A stretch of 64,000 bases of DNA from Legionella nautarum (GCF_001467895.1 NZ_LNYO01000024.1:483102-547101), one strand, 5' to 3'; numbered from the stretch's first letter, positions 20,067 to 29,418 are shown. The notes: generated from the letters alone by a model not told the origin. A program made the numbers and translations.

Positions 20067-21161
20067 ATGTCGCATTTATCAAAACAAGAGTTTAATCACA
20101 TTGTTGAAGAAGCCTTACGATGGTATGAACGGGACAACGACGCTGGAGCTGATACAGCTCAGCAATACCTTGAGGCTTTTAAAGCCGCCCGCTTAAAGCA
20201 ACCTAAAAAATCATCATCACAATCAGCCGCCTCCTCATCAGTTGTTGATCCCGAGGCTTTAGATAATTATGAAGCAGCGAGATTGCGAGCAAACTTAGCA
20301 TCAGACGATAAGGAAAAAATATTCGTTGAAAAATTAAAAGCAGATCTACGCAAGCAATTTACTATTGAAGACCCTGTATTTACGGTTATTAATCGGATCG
20401 AACAACACATTCAACAATTACGCTCGCCCGCGACCTGGTTTCAATATAGTGCGGAAGCTAAAATAGCTGCTTTGGAAGCGTTAAAGCAAACACTTTTAAC
20501 CAGAACAGAGGGCACTATTGGCGAAATAATAGAGAGATGGGAGAAAGTGCATAAGGATACCATCGCTAGCTCCAGAAACCTTTTTAAAGGAAAAGCACAG
20601 GATCCGGATACTAATACAGTTACACTTATTAATGACCTAAAATTAAAGTATGGCAATGAATCTTTATCTCTACCCGAAGACTCTGACAGCTCCTTGTCCC
20701 GTAAAGACAAGCAAAAAATATATCAACCTTTTTTAAATTATATCCAAGCACGGACAAGCTGGCTTCAACAGTTAATCACTTTTATTTTTAGAAACAGAGC
20801 TCTTTCTGAGGATAAATTAGTGTTTGCTCAGAGTGTGATGGAAGATATACAACTGTCTGATGACAGTTATAAAACTTTAGCGATGCTACAAGCGAAGCGA
20901 ACGGTGCATGCTGAGATGAGTGAAGGCTGTAAGAAGTTCCATAACAATCTTAGAACGCCAACAGATAACAGCAATGAAAGCACTCTCTTGCAACAACCAC
21001 CACAATACGAGGATAGCTATGCGCTTATGGCGGCTCTTCCCCAGCAGCAGCGTAAAACGACCCCCTCCTTTTGGCAGCGTTATCAGGAGGTGATGAAAGA
21101 AGGTACAAGCAGCGACTTAGCGGAAGCGTTTCATGAATCCATCGCTTCAATGAGAAACTAG
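20067..21161 (+). CDS. Unknown protein, tandem paralogue B (effector candidate)
   Basis: 364 residues, paralogue of the preceding gene, helical, with no signal peptide or membrane segment. Shared blocks: LRSPATWFQYSAEAKIAALE, GTIGEII, IASSRNLFKG, KQKIYQPFLNYIQART, FIFRNRALSEDKLVFAQ, and the end FWQRYQEVMKEG with SDLAEAFHESI. The segment at about 50-80 (Ser/Ala-rich SSSQSAASSSV) has no counterpart in paralogue A and may be a flexible linker. Dot/Icm transport is plausible from the acidic C-terminus but unproven. An inverted repeat begins directly after the stop codon. Confidence 0.75.
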   Translation: MSHLSKQEFNHIVEEALRWYERDNDAGADTAQQYLEAFKAARLKQPKKSSSQSAASSSVVDPEALDNYEAARLRANLASDDKEKIFVEKLKADLRKQFTIEDPVFTVINRIEQHIQQLRSPATWFQYSAEAKIAALEALKQTLLTRTEGTIGEIIERWEKVHKDTIASSRNLFKGKAQDPDTNTVTLINDLKLKYGNESLSLPEDSDSSLSRKDKQKIYQPFLNYIQARTSWLQQLITFIFRNRALSEDKLVFAQSVMEDIQLSDDSYKTLAMLQAKRTVHAEMSEGCKKFHNNLRTPTDNSNESTLLQQPPQYEDSYALMAALPQQQRKTTPSFWQRYQEVMKEGTSSDLAEAFHESIASMRN

Positions 21162-21162
21162 T

Positions 21163-21219
21163 AGGTTGAGCCTTGGTTAAGAGGATTTTCAGTGAATTGG
21201 TTGGGTCAAGGCCCAACCT
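21163..21219. repeat. Inverted repeat after paralogue B
   Basis: AGGTTGAGCCTTGG (21163-21176) pairs with TCAAGGCCCAACCT (21206-21219), with one mismatch and one G-T, around a 29-base loop. It shares the TTGGGCC/GGCCCAA core with repeats at 939 and 51748, so it is probably one member of a dispersed family. It may act as a terminator or stability element. The rest of the 339-base gap up to 21500 holds the promoter and hairpin described next. Confidence 0.6.
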
Positions 21220-21366
21220 GCGATTCAGCAAAAAAAGCCGATCATTCTTCTTTTGGGATGCTAGAAAGCAAAATGACATAAAGTTGATAATGTTGTTATC
21301 TATTTGCACATTTTCTCTTTTTTAGTGATTTACAAAGCGTGCATACTCGAGTAGAGTAGGACGGCT

Positions 21367-21422
21367 TTGATTATTTTTTACACGATTATTAAGATTATTT
21401 TAAGCTTGCTTCGTTAAAATAA
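21367..21422 (+). promoter_or_regulatory. Promoter and overlapping hairpin before the permease gene
   Basis: TTGATT (21367-21372), a 17-base spacer and TAAGAT (21390-21395) make a good promoter. A perfect 9-bp inverted repeat, TTATTTTAA (21395-21403) and TTAAAATAA (21414-21422), begins at the last base of the -10 box, over the expected start site. It could be a repressor operator or a 5'-UTR hairpin. Confidence 0.5.
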
Positions 21423-21500
21423 GGTTTAAAATTTTTTTTGAGTTTTGTCCTTATAGAAAGGGCGTTAAGCAAGCAGTTGCAATAGCAGAGAAGGAATGCA

Positions 21501-22913
21501 ATGAGTTCTAATAAGCACGCGTTGACCATTTTTAGCCTAACCATGATTACGGTAGGTTCTGTAGATAGTATTCGTAATTTACCCGCTACCGCTTTATTTG
21601 GCAGTCAGTTGATTTCCTTCTTCATTATGGGGGCCTTGTTTTTTCTAATCCCTACGGCTCTGGTCTCTGCAGAGTTAGCCTCTGGTTGGCCGAAACAGGG
21701 TGGAATTTATATTTGGGTTAAAGAGGCTTTTGGTAAGCAAACCGGATTTTTAGCGATATGGTTGCAATGGATAGAAAATGTGATTTGGTATCCAACCATT
21801 TTATCCTTTGTAGCAGGAACGATTGGCTATCTTATTAATCCTTCGATGGCTTCAAACCCCTGGTTTCTGTGGCTGGTCATTATTAGTTCTTTTTGGGGAG
21901 CTACCCTGGTAAATCTGCGGGGCATGCATTCTTCTGCTTTATTTAGCAATATTTGTGCGTTGTCGGGTTTATTATTACCGATGGCTTTAATTATTGGCCT
22001 AGGCGCCGCTTGGATAATCGGTGGTAATCCTTTACAAGTGCAATTTGATGCACAGAGCATTAGCCCGCATTGGCAAGATCGCTCCCTCTGGGTTTCTTTA
22101 ACAGCAATTATGATGTCTTTTTGCGGTATCGAAATCGCAACGGTGCATGCGAATGATGTGAATAATCCTCAGCACGCTTTCCCCCGAGCCTTGGTTTATT
22201 CGGTGCTGATTATTTTAAGCACTTTGATTTTAGGTTCACTGGCTATCGCGGTTGTTTTGCCGCAAAATGAGATCAATTTGGTTGCAGGTATCATGCAAGC
22301 GTTTGATGCGTTTTTCGCTAAATACCATCTAGTATGGTTTATGCCCATTGTGGCAATCATGCTAGTACTTGGCGGACTGGGTGGCGTGAGCAATTGGATT
22401 ATTGCGCCAACAAAAGGGTTATTAGTCGCTGCTGAAGATGGTAATTTGCCAGAATTTTTCCAACGAGCCAATCGTCAAGGTGCGCCAGTTGTTATGTTAG
22501 TGACTCAGGCCATTATCGTCACGATCTTATCAGCCTTATTTCTTTTTATGCCTAGCGTCAATGGGTCGTATTGGTTATTAACTGCCCTAGCTGCCCAACT
22601 CTACATGTTGATGTATCTTCTTATGTTTATCGCTGCCATCAAATTGCGATTGAGCGCACCAGAGCACCCCAGAGCTTTTCGCATTCCTGGGGGATTAGGC
22701 GGTATGTTATTTGTGGCTGGCGTGGGGATTATTGGTGCCTTGACCACTTTAGCGGTCAGCTTTATGCCTCCTGAGGGGATTAATGTCGGTAGCATAACTC
22801 GTTATGAATTCACCTTAGTGATTGGTTTGATTGTGATGTGCTTGCCACCTTTCATCTGTTCGTGGCGACAGGCCCGCCTATTGGCTTTGCAACAGCAATT
22901 AGAATCTGCCTAA
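21501..22913 (+). CDS. APC-family amino acid permease/antiporter
   Basis: 470-residue inner-membrane transporter with about 12 helices. Family features: the N-terminal TMITVGSVDSIRNLPATALFG helix, then ELASGWPKQGGIYIWVKEAFG, the conserved first-intracellular-loop motif of the amino acid-polyamine-organocation superfamily, and a break in helix 6 near FCGIEIATVHANDV. It most resembles the glutamate:GABA antiporter (GadC-like) branch, but no decarboxylase gene is adjacent, so the substrate is unknown. AAGGA precedes the ATG. It probably shares a transcript with priC, which starts 11 bases after its stop codon. Confidence 0.85.
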   Translation: MSSNKHALTIFSLTMITVGSVDSIRNLPATALFGSQLISFFIMGALFFLIPTALVSAELASGWPKQGGIYIWVKEAFGKQTGFLAIWLQWIENVIWYPTILSFVAGTIGYLINPSMASNPWFLWLVIISSFWGATLVNLRGMHSSALFSNICALSGLLLPMALIIGLGAAWIIGGNPLQVQFDAQSISPHWQDRSLWVSLTAIMMSFCGIEIATVHANDVNNPQHAFPRALVYSVLIILSTLILGSLAIAVVLPQNEINLVAGIMQAFDAFFAKYHLVWFMPIVAIMLVLGGLGGVSNWIIAPTKGLLVAAEDGNLPEFFQRANRQGAPVVMLVTQAIIVTILSALFLFMPSVNGSYWLLTALAAQLYMLMYLLMFIAAIKLRLSAPEHPRAFRIPGGLGGMLFVAGVGIIGALTTLAVSFMPPEGINVGSITRYEFTLVIGLIVMCLPPFICSWRQARLLALQQQLESA

Positions 22914-22924
22914 GTTCGATAGCT

Positions 22925-23440
22925 ATGGACTATCGTGCGTTATTGCAGGAGTTAACTGCAAGACTACCTGAGTTGGAGTGGAAAATATCCGCTCTTGAAG
23001 GGGCGCTTTCAATGCATTCACTTCCCAGAGGATTATTTCGTCCTCGTTTAGAGGTTACCGCTGCAAGTTGCATCGAAGAAATTAAAGCGGATATTCGAAC
23101 TTTAGCAGAACAAAAAATGGCTTCAAGCGCTTATTATCTAGCCCAACGAATCCAACAAAAAATTAATGTTTTGGTTACCCTTTGTCATCTGCAATCAAGC
23201 AAACCCAAAAATGAAAAAAAACCTAATTTTGGTTTGAACAGCATCAGTACTCGGCAACAATGGTTACAATCCTTAGAACAGGATATTAATCGTTTAACGG
23301 AGCAACAAGAAGCGATGAGCAAAGCACTGCGACAGATGCAGACTAGGGGGGATAGCCAAGCAGTTTTGCAGCTCAACGCAGAATTAGGGGAGATAGAAAA
23401 GCGCTTAACTTTAGCGAAGGAAACTTTTGCCCGTGCTTAG
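22925..23440 (+). CDS. priC: Primosomal replication protein N'' (PriC-like)
   Basis: PriC helps reload DnaB helicase at stalled forks. ATG 22925 (171 aa) starts after the permease stop; longer in-frame starts from 22838 would overlap the permease and are improbable. The protein is basic and all-helical, with LFRPRLEVTAASCIEEI near residue 35 and the C-terminal coiled helix LNAELGEIEKRLTLAKETF, matching the PriC layout and length (E. coli 175). Identification rests on pattern and size, so it is less certain than its neighbours. It converges on the GGDEF-EAL gene with a 3-base gap. Confidence 0.65.
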   Translation: MDYRALLQELTARLPELEWKISALEGALSMHSLPRGLFRPRLEVTAASCIEEIKADIRTLAEQKMASSAYYLAQRIQQKINVLVTLCHLQSSKPKNEKKPNFGLNSISTRQQWLQSLEQDINRLTEQQEAMSKALRQMQTRGDSQAVLQLNAELGEIEKRLTLAKETFARA

Positions 23441-23443
23441 AGC

Positions 23444-25819
23444 TTACACATAGGTCAAATTATTACTTAAAAGTTTCGCAAATGCTTTGGCGTTCATAGG
23501 TTGGCCGTATAAGAAACCTTGTCCCTCGTCGCAATGGCAGTGTTCTAAAAAACGAAGTTGTTCAACGGTTTCGATGCCTTCAGCTAATACTTTCAATTTT
23601 AAGCCATGCCCCATAGCAATGATTGCCTCGACGAGTGAGGCATCACTGCTATCAACGTTGCAATTTTGTACAAAAGACTGATCAATCTTAAGTTTGGCGA
23701 CAGGAAATTCCCTTAAATAATTGAGGCTGGAATAGCCGGTACCAAAATCGTCAATTGCTAGGTTAAGCCCCATCTCTTTTAGGTGCTTCAAAGTATATAA
23801 GTTTTGTTTTCTATCATCCATGAGGGTTGATTCGGTTAACTCAATTTCTACATATTTAGGGTCTAGTTTCGTTTCATGTAAAGCAAGTTCAATCTGTTTG
23901 ACAAAGTTCTCTCGCATTAATTGTATGCCTGATACATTTATGGCGATATGAATGGGTCTAAGCCCCTGGTCTTGCCAAGCTTTATTTTGTAAACAGGCGG
24001 TGCGAAAAATCCACTCACCCAAGAGCACGATTATTCTTGATTCTTCCGCAATGGCAATAAATTGTAAGGGTTGAATTACCCCTTTTTTGGGATGTTTCCA
24101 ACGAACGAGCGCCTCAACACCAATAATTTGTCCAGTTTTTAAATCAATAGTGGGTTGATAAAGTAAGAAAAATTCATTATTGGCCAACGCATTGCGCAAT
24201 TCAATTTGCATCGCTAAGCTTTTTTCAGTACGCCTTTTCATGCTTTGATCATAAAGTTTGATAGTATTGCGTCCTTGGGATTTGGCAAGATACATTGCGA
24301 TATCTGCATTTTTAAGTAGAGTTGCTGCGTCGGTGCCATCCTTAGGGTAAATACTTACACCAATGCTGGCAGTGACGACTATTTCTTGCTGCATTAACTG
24401 CATCGGTTTGGTGATTGCATCAAGCATTTTTTGTGTTAGTTTTAATATATCGCTGTATTTATTAGTAATGAATAACACAATAAATTCATCGCCACCAAAA
24501 CGGCACACTGTATCACTTTCACGCGTATTATTTTTAAGACGTTTGGCAATTTCTTGGAGTAAAATATCTCCTAAATTATGACCAAGGTTGTCATTAATTA
24601 GTTTAAAATTATCAATATCAAGAAATAATAGATATAATTTAGTTTGATATCGTTTGGCATAAGCAATACCCTGATTTATTCGGTCATATAACAATGTTCG
24701 ATTAGGTAGCCCGGTTAAAAGATCATGTGTTGCTTGGAAAGCGAGCTGCTGCTCCATCTGTTTTCTGAGTGTTATATCGCGAAAATTCCAGGCTCTTCCC
24801 GCGATTAAATTACGTCTCCAGTGAGGTTTGGAATACCATTCGAATACTTTGTTTTTACTGACAATTATTTCATCAAAACTTTCGTGAGAAGGATTGTTAT
24901 GATTATCGTTTACTATTTTTAAAAATTCTTTTGGATTCTTAATTTGCTTTAAAGCCTCATTCATAAATAATTGTAAGTTTGGATTTGTAGCGAATAAGTT
25001 AGGAATTTGCCACATATCCAAGAATTTTTGATTGTAATACTCTATATGACCTTTAAGGTCGATCACTAAAATGCCATCGGCTGTCGATTCTAAAGTTGAT
25101 TTAGTGATAGCCAATGCTTTTTCTAATTCATCTGCACGGCGGTTGACCCGTTTTTCTAGTAGTTGATTCAAGGTATCAAGATTTATATTTTTATATTGAA
25201 GCGTTAGGGTATTAATTAAAAATTTATTCATATAATAACAGCAAGAAAAAATGATGGGTAAATAGATAAGTCCGCATAATCCTAACAAAATATAGATTCC
25301 TCCTTGCGCAAAAAACCAAATGATAAAAGGGATAAAACTAGGAAAGAGAAAAAGAGCATATATCAGCGGAATAGGCGAAAAAAAAGGTATTGATACTGCG
25401 GTTATACCGAGGATAAAAATAAGCACAAAGGTTTGATGGAGAATGTTGTTCATCGGAATCAGAAGCGAGCCTGAAAACCCCCATCCTATTCCAGAAAAGA
25501 ATGCGAAAAATGCTAATAAATAAAACCAAGTATGTTCTGTTAGTAAATCATGATTTTTTCGAAAATAGTAGATAACTAAGTACCAGGCACTATAGACAAT
25601 TAAAATATAAACCAACCAAACGGTTATCAGTCGATGAGAAACGACAGACCAAAGTGAAATCGCGAGAAAAATTGCTGCAAAAAAATGAATGAAGATGCTG
25701 AAATAATTTTGTTTATAAAATAGGTGGATTTGCTCAGAAAGAATTTTATTTTCTAAAGGATTATTTCGATCTTTATGTTGTAAAATGAAGGCTATTTTTT
25801 TTTGGGTATTAAGTGCCAT
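23444..25819 (-). CDS. Membrane-bound GGDEF-EAL cyclic-di-GMP enzyme with PAS
   Basis: 791 residues. The N-terminal 200 residues hold about 6 membrane helices, then a short coiled segment, a PAS-like domain (about 245-360, STLESTADGILVIDLKGHIEYYN), a GGDEF domain and an EAL domain. The cyclase motif GGDEF (about 441-445) is intact, and RESD five residues upstream forms an inhibitory I-site. The phosphodiesterase domain has EALVRWKHP (about 569), ELTEST, DDFGTGYSSLNYL and AEGIET, so both halves look catalytically competent. It probably senses a membrane or redox/small-molecule cue through the PAS. Its net direction, synthesis or breakdown of cyclic-di-GMP, cannot be told from sequence. Confidence 0.92.
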   Translation of the reverse strand: MALNTQKKIAFILQHKDRNNPLENKILSEQIHLFYKQNYFSIFIHFFAAIFLAISLWSVVSHRLITVWLVYILIVYSAWYLVIYYFRKNHDLLTEHTWFYLLAFFAFFSGIGWGFSGSLLIPMNNILHQTFVLIFILGITAVSIPFFSPIPLIYALFLFPSFIPFIIWFFAQGGIYILLGLCGLIYLPIIFSCCYYMNKFLINTLTLQYKNINLDTLNQLLEKRVNRRADELEKALAITKSTLESTADGILVIDLKGHIEYYNQKFLDMWQIPNLFATNPNLQLFMNEALKQIKNPKEFLKIVNDNHNNPSHESFDEIIVSKNKVFEWYSKPHWRRNLIAGRAWNFRDITLRKQMEQQLAFQATHDLLTGLPNRTLLYDRINQGIAYAKRYQTKLYLLFLDIDNFKLINDNLGHNLGDILLQEIAKRLKNNTRESDTVCRFGGDEFIVLFITNKYSDILKLTQKMLDAITKPMQLMQQEIVVTASIGVSIYPKDGTDAATLLKNADIAMYLAKSQGRNTIKLYDQSMKRRTEKSLAMQIELRNALANNEFFLLYQPTIDLKTGQIIGVEALVRWKHPKKGVIQPLQFIAIAEESRIIVLLGEWIFRTACLQNKAWQDQGLRPIHIAINVSGIQLMRENFVKQIELALHETKLDPKYVEIELTESTLMDDRKQNLYTLKHLKEMGLNLAIDDFGTGYSSLNYLREFPVAKLKIDQSFVQNCNVDSSDASLVEAIIAMGHGLKLKVLAEGIETVEQLRFLEHCHCDEGQGFLYGQPMNAKAFAKLLSNNLTYV

Positions 25820-25974
25820 TAATTAATTTCCCCCTTTCCAATTAGCCTTCTTAGATCCTATTGCAGCTATTTATTAATTATAGCCAAAATCCTAGTCTAG
25901 CAACTGTTTTGAAAGTTTCTCTTGCAGTACAGGACAGAGGCTATACTTATATGACAAACCGCATAGGTATGAAA

Positions 25975-27402
25975 ATGTTTAAAAAAATTCTAGTAAGCAA
26001 TCGTGGGGAAATTGCTCTGCGTATTGTGCGTGCATGCCAGGAAATGGGTATTGCGGCGGTGACCATTTACAGTGAAGTAGATCGCTATGCTTTGCATGTT
26101 AAACGCTCTTCCCAGTCTCATTGCCTAAGCAAAAATCCTTTAGATGCTTATTTAAATATTCATCGTATTATTGAATGTGCGAAGGCAGCAGGCTGTGAAG
26201 CGCTTCATCCGGGTTATGGTTTCTTGTCTGAAAATGCTGATTTTGCTGATGCCTGTGAAAAAGCAGGGATTGTATTTATTGGCCCGTCTGCTCCTGTTAT
26301 TGCAATGATGGGCTCAAAAGTCGCTGCACGAGAAGCCATGCAGCTTGCTGGAATTCCAACCATTCCAGGTAGCGAAGGCAGCTTGAATTCGGTTGAAGAA
26401 GCGCTGAGTTGTGCTGAAATTTTAGGCTATCCTATAATGCTCAAAGCAACTTTTGGGGGCGGAGGACGCGGTATTCGGTTATGCCATAATCCCGAGCAAA
26501 TACGTCAACTCTATGCACGCGCTCAATCTGAAGCCAATAAAGCCTTTGGCAATTCACAAGTCTTCATGGAAAAATACCTTAGAAATCCTCGTCATATTGA
26601 AGTGCAAATTTTAGCGGATCATTATGACAAGGTCTTACACCTCTTTGAGCGCGATTGTTCTATCCAGCGACGGCATCAAAAATTAGTAGAAATTGCTCCC
26701 TCTCCTCAATTAGATGAAAGCACGCGCGAATTAGTTTATAGCTATGCGATTAAAGCTGCTCAAGCGGTAGGCTATACGAATGCAGGTACCGTTGAGTTTA
26801 TGTTAGATGAAGATAATCGGCCTTATTTTTTAGAAATGAATACTCGTTTACAAGTTGAACATCCGGTGACGGAGCAAATTACCGGTATCGATTTAGTACA
26901 GCAACAAATTCGCATTGCAGCAGGTGAAAAATTGGATATGACCCAAGAACAGATCCATCGTCGTGGTTTCGCTATTGAATTTCGCATTAACGCTGAAGAT
27001 CCACAAAATGATTTTTTACCAAGCTTTGGTCGGATTACCCGTTATTATGCACCCGGTGGGCCTGGCGTACGTATGGATAGTGCAATTTACACCGGTTATA
27101 CGATTCCGCCAGATTATGATTCTTTGTGCGCGAAACTCACTGTTTGGAATCTTGATTGGCCCTCAACCTTATGCCGCGCACGTAGGGCGCTGGAGGAGAT
27201 GCGTTTATTTGGGGTAAAAACGACAATCTCTTACTACCTTGAGATGTTGAAATCAAAGGAATTGCAGCAAGGCTTGGTGAATACTAGTTTAGTCGATGTT
27301 CATCCTGAATGGCTCCGTTATTCTAACAAGTCCCTACCCCAACATAAGGCAGCTGTCATTGCAGCAGCCCTTGCAGCTTATACTCATCAGCAGCAAGTTT
27401 GA
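25975..27402 (+). CDS. Biotin carboxylase-type subunit (pyruvate or acyl-CoA carboxylase subunit A)
   Basis: ATP-grasp biotin carboxylase that charges biotin with bicarbonate. From ATG 25975 (475 aa; AGGT upstream) it opens MFKKILVSNRGEIALRIVRA, with HPGYGFLSENADFA, the ATP loop FGGGGRGIRL, and EMNTRLQVEHPVTE. The C-terminus includes the biotin carboxylase C domain (IEFRINAEDP). Longer in-frame starts from 25861 add a tail not seen in the family. No carboxyltransferase or biotin carrier gene is adjacent. A conserved AccC would usually sit next to accB; its solitary location and sequence style suggest a two-subunit pyruvate carboxylase (PycA) or another acyl-CoA carboxylase. Undecided. Confidence 0.88.
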   Translation: MFKKILVSNRGEIALRIVRACQEMGIAAVTIYSEVDRYALHVKRSSQSHCLSKNPLDAYLNIHRIIECAKAAGCEALHPGYGFLSENADFADACEKAGIVFIGPSAPVIAMMGSKVAAREAMQLAGIPTIPGSEGSLNSVEEALSCAEILGYPIMLKATFGGGGRGIRLCHNPEQIRQLYARAQSEANKAFGNSQVFMEKYLRNPRHIEVQILADHYDKVLHLFERDCSIQRRHQKLVEIAPSPQLDESTRELVYSYAIKAAQAVGYTNAGTVEFMLDEDNRPYFLEMNTRLQVEHPVTEQITGIDLVQQQIRIAAGEKLDMTQEQIHRRGFAIEFRINAEDPQNDFLPSFGRITRYYAPGGPGVRMDSAIYTGYTIPPDYDSLCAKLTVWNLDWPSTLCRARRALEEMRLFGVKTTISYYLEMLKSKELQQGLVNTSLVDVHPEWLRYSNKSLPQHKAAVIAAALAAYTHQQQV

Positions 27403-27454
27403 TGTTTTTACTCATTCCCAAGCTGAGATTTTTGCCAATCTCTGTTGTATTCAT

Positions 27455-27470
27455 CCCTGCTTTCGCAGGG
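27455..27470. terminator. Hairpin between convergent genes
   Basis: CCCTGC TTTC GCAGGG, a perfect 6-bp stem, between the biotin carboxylase gene and convergent panC. It belongs to the TTCGCAGGG repeat family also seen at 10341. It could stop transcription from either side, but lacks a T-run. Confidence 0.5.
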
Positions 27471-27487
27471 CTTGACAGTATTACAAA

Positions 27488-28252
27488 TCAGTTCTGAAGG
27501 GCATAATTATCAATTAAGCGAATGTCTCCTATTCTCACTGCTGCAAAACGCCGGCCTGCATGTTCTTCAATGTATTCTACGAGGATGCCTTGTTTTTTAA
27601 GCGCGGTGATAATTTGTTGACAATCGTTTAGCTGATGAAAAATTTTAGCGAATTGCTCAGCTTCAATCCTTTGAGATGGGGAAAGGCGGTTATTGCGTGA
27701 ACTGTAGGCCAACCCACTGTCTTCGCGAATGGTCGGACAGGCTTTGACTTCTATGTTCATAAAAAAAGCGGCAACCATGTCGCGAATTAATAAGTATTGT
27801 TGATAATCTTTTTCGCCAAAATAAACACGATGAGGCTTGGCAAGCTGAAGTAATTTCATCACTATAGTTAGGACACCAGTAAAATGCCCAGGTCTTTGCT
27901 TGCCTTCCATTAGTTGGCAAAGTTCGGTTTCTTGTAATTGATAGCGATAACCATCAGAGTACATAGCTTGTTCAGTAGGAAGGATACAAAAATCAACAGC
28001 GGCTTGTTCAAGAAGCGTCAGATCTGCCTCTAAAGTGCGTGGGTAATGGGTGAAATCATCACGTTGATTAAATTGAGTCGGATTAATAAAAAGACTTGCA
28101 ACTGTATAATCATTCTCTTGTTTTGAGATAGTAAATAATGAGCTATGCCCACGGTGCAGGTTACCCATGGTGGGTACAAAACCGATTGATAACTTGGGAT
28201 CTAAGGACTGACGAACGGTCATCCACTCCGAAAGCTCATGAAAAATTTGCAT
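27488..28252 (-). CDS. panC: Pantothenate synthetase
   Basis: Condenses pantoate with beta-alanine using ATP to form pantothenate, the CoA precursor. The 254 residues are slightly shorter than E. coli PanC (283). Motifs: [15 protein letters not shown] (HIGH-like, at about 25-40), SLFINPTQF, the [18 protein letters not shown] loop, and [23 protein letters not shown] is the final substrate-binding motif. AAGGGG lies upstream of the ATG. It follows panB on the same strand after 147 bases containing a repeat hairpin. The C-terminal domain appears somewhat reduced. Confidence 0.95.
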   Translation of the reverse strand: MQIFHELSEWMTVRQSLDPKLSIGFVPTMGNLHRGHSSLFTISKQENDYTVASLFINPTQFNQRDDFTHYPRTLEADLTLLEQAAVDFCILPTEQAMYSDGYRYQLQETELCQLMEGKQRPGHFTGVLTIVMKLLQLAKPHRVYFGEKDYQQYLLIRDMVAAFFMNIEVKACPTIREDSGLAYSSRNNRLSPSQRIEAEQFAKIFHQLNDCQQIITALKKQGILVEYIEEHAGRRFAAVRIGDIRLIDNYALQN

Positions 28253-28341
28253 GTAAAACCCCTTAGATTGATTCCTAGCAATAGGAAAGCATGCTCAGCA
28301 AACCAACCTTGCCATTAAGTCTAAAGAATTGCTCTTTATCT

Positions 28342-28372
28342 CGACGCCCCAGGGCTTGCCCGCGGGACGTCG
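28342..28372. repeat. Palindromic repeat in the panB-panC gap
   Basis: CGACG (28342-28346) pairs with CGTCG (28368-28372), CCC with GGG inside it, and an alternative GGGCTTGCCC core lies in the loop. It shares CGCGGGACGT with the repeat at 17170. Confidence 0.45.
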
Positions 28373-28399
28373 GCAAAGGAACAACCTGAGCTGTACTTT

Positions 28400-29188
28400 T
28401 TAAAAAGCATATTCCTTCGTTGGAAAGTTCGCGCTTTGGACTTCTTTTGCATAGCTATTGATTGCTGCTAAGAGTAGCCCTTTAGATTGTGCGTATTGCT
28501 TCACAAACTTGGGTTGAAACTCGGTTTGCAAGCCTAAAAGATCATGCCAAACTAAGACTTGGCCGTCAGTGTCAGCGCCAGCGCCAATACCAATGGTGGG
28601 AATGGTTAGGGTCTGTGTAATTGCTTTTCCTAATTCTGCCGGCACACATTCAATAACCAAGGCAAAGCAGCCTGCAGCTTCCAACTCTGTAGCTTGTTGG
28701 ATGAGACGAGCAGCCTGTTCTTGCTCCTTACCCTGTACCTTGTACCCCCCTAATTGATGCACAGACTGAGGTGTTAAACCAATATGTCCAATAACGGGGA
28801 CACCGGCTGTCACGAGGTAGGAAATGGTTTGGCAAGTATCAGAATCGCCACCTTCAATTTTTACCGCATGGGCTCCGGCTTGCAGAAGGCGTCTGACATT
28901 ACTGACAGTGTCTGCTTGCGAGAGACGATGGCTTAAAAAAGGTAGATCCGCAATTAAAAAATGCGTCTTCAAGCCGCGGGCGACTGCTTTAGTATGCAAT
29001 TCCATCATTTCCATTGTTGCCATAACCGTTGTTTCATGACCGTGCACTGCCATAGCGACGGAGTCTCCCACTAAGACGCAGTCAATGTTTGATTCAGCGA
29101 TAATCCGTGCGGAAGGATAATCATAGCAAGTCAGCATGCTTATTTTATTTTGTAGCTGCTTTTTTCGTTTAAAATCGTGGATTTTCAT
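28400..29188 (-). CDS. panB: 3-methyl-2-oxobutanoate hydroxymethyltransferase
   Basis: Transfers a hydroxymethyl group from 5,10-methylene-THF to 2-oxoisovalerate to make ketopantoate, first step of the pantothenate branch. ATG 29188 (262 aa) has a strong AAGGAGGA upstream and is preferred over an in-frame start at 29233. Motifs: MLTCYDYPSARI, VLVGDSVAMAVHGH (metal and substrate site), KIEGG, PVIGHIGLTPQS and TIGIGAGADTDGQVLV. Length matches E. coli PanB (264). panC lies downstream in the same direction; panD and panE are not in the window. Confidence 0.96.
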   Translation of the reverse strand: MKIHDFKRKKQLQNKISMLTCYDYPSARIIAESNIDCVLVGDSVAMAVHGHETTVMATMEMMELHTKAVARGLKTHFLIADLPFLSHRLSQADTVSNVRRLLQAGAHAVKIEGGDSDTCQTISYLVTAGVPVIGHIGLTPQSVHQLGGYKVQGKEQEQAARLIQQATELEAAGCFALVIECVPAELGKAITQTLTIPTIGIGAGADTDGQVLVWHDLLGLQTEFQPKFVKQYAQSKGLLLAAINSYAKEVQSANFPTKEYAF

Positions 29189-29418
29189 GCTGTCCTCCTT
29201 AATCGAGGAGTGACAGAAAAAAGAAAGAAACACAGAAAAATTTTAGGTACCTGTCGCATGGATCAAGTCCTCCAAAAATGATTTATAAGGTCACCGCTTT
29301 TAAAAAAGTCGGTGCTAGCAGCAATTAAAAACTAAATTGCTTATCTAAGATAATAAATCACGCGCGCGAAAATGCAAGTTGGGTTATGATTCTTAGATTC
29401 AGATCAAATGGGTTTTCT

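Noticed and set aside
22838-22924. Longer PriC start overlapping the permease
   Set aside because: Would read through the permease 3' end in another frame; ATG 22925 begins right after its stop.
29292-29314. Hairpin CACCGCTTTT/AAAAG-CGGTG upstream of the hydrolase as a regulatory element
   Set aside because: One bulge and AT-rich centre, no neighbouring promoter signal; kept only as a note.
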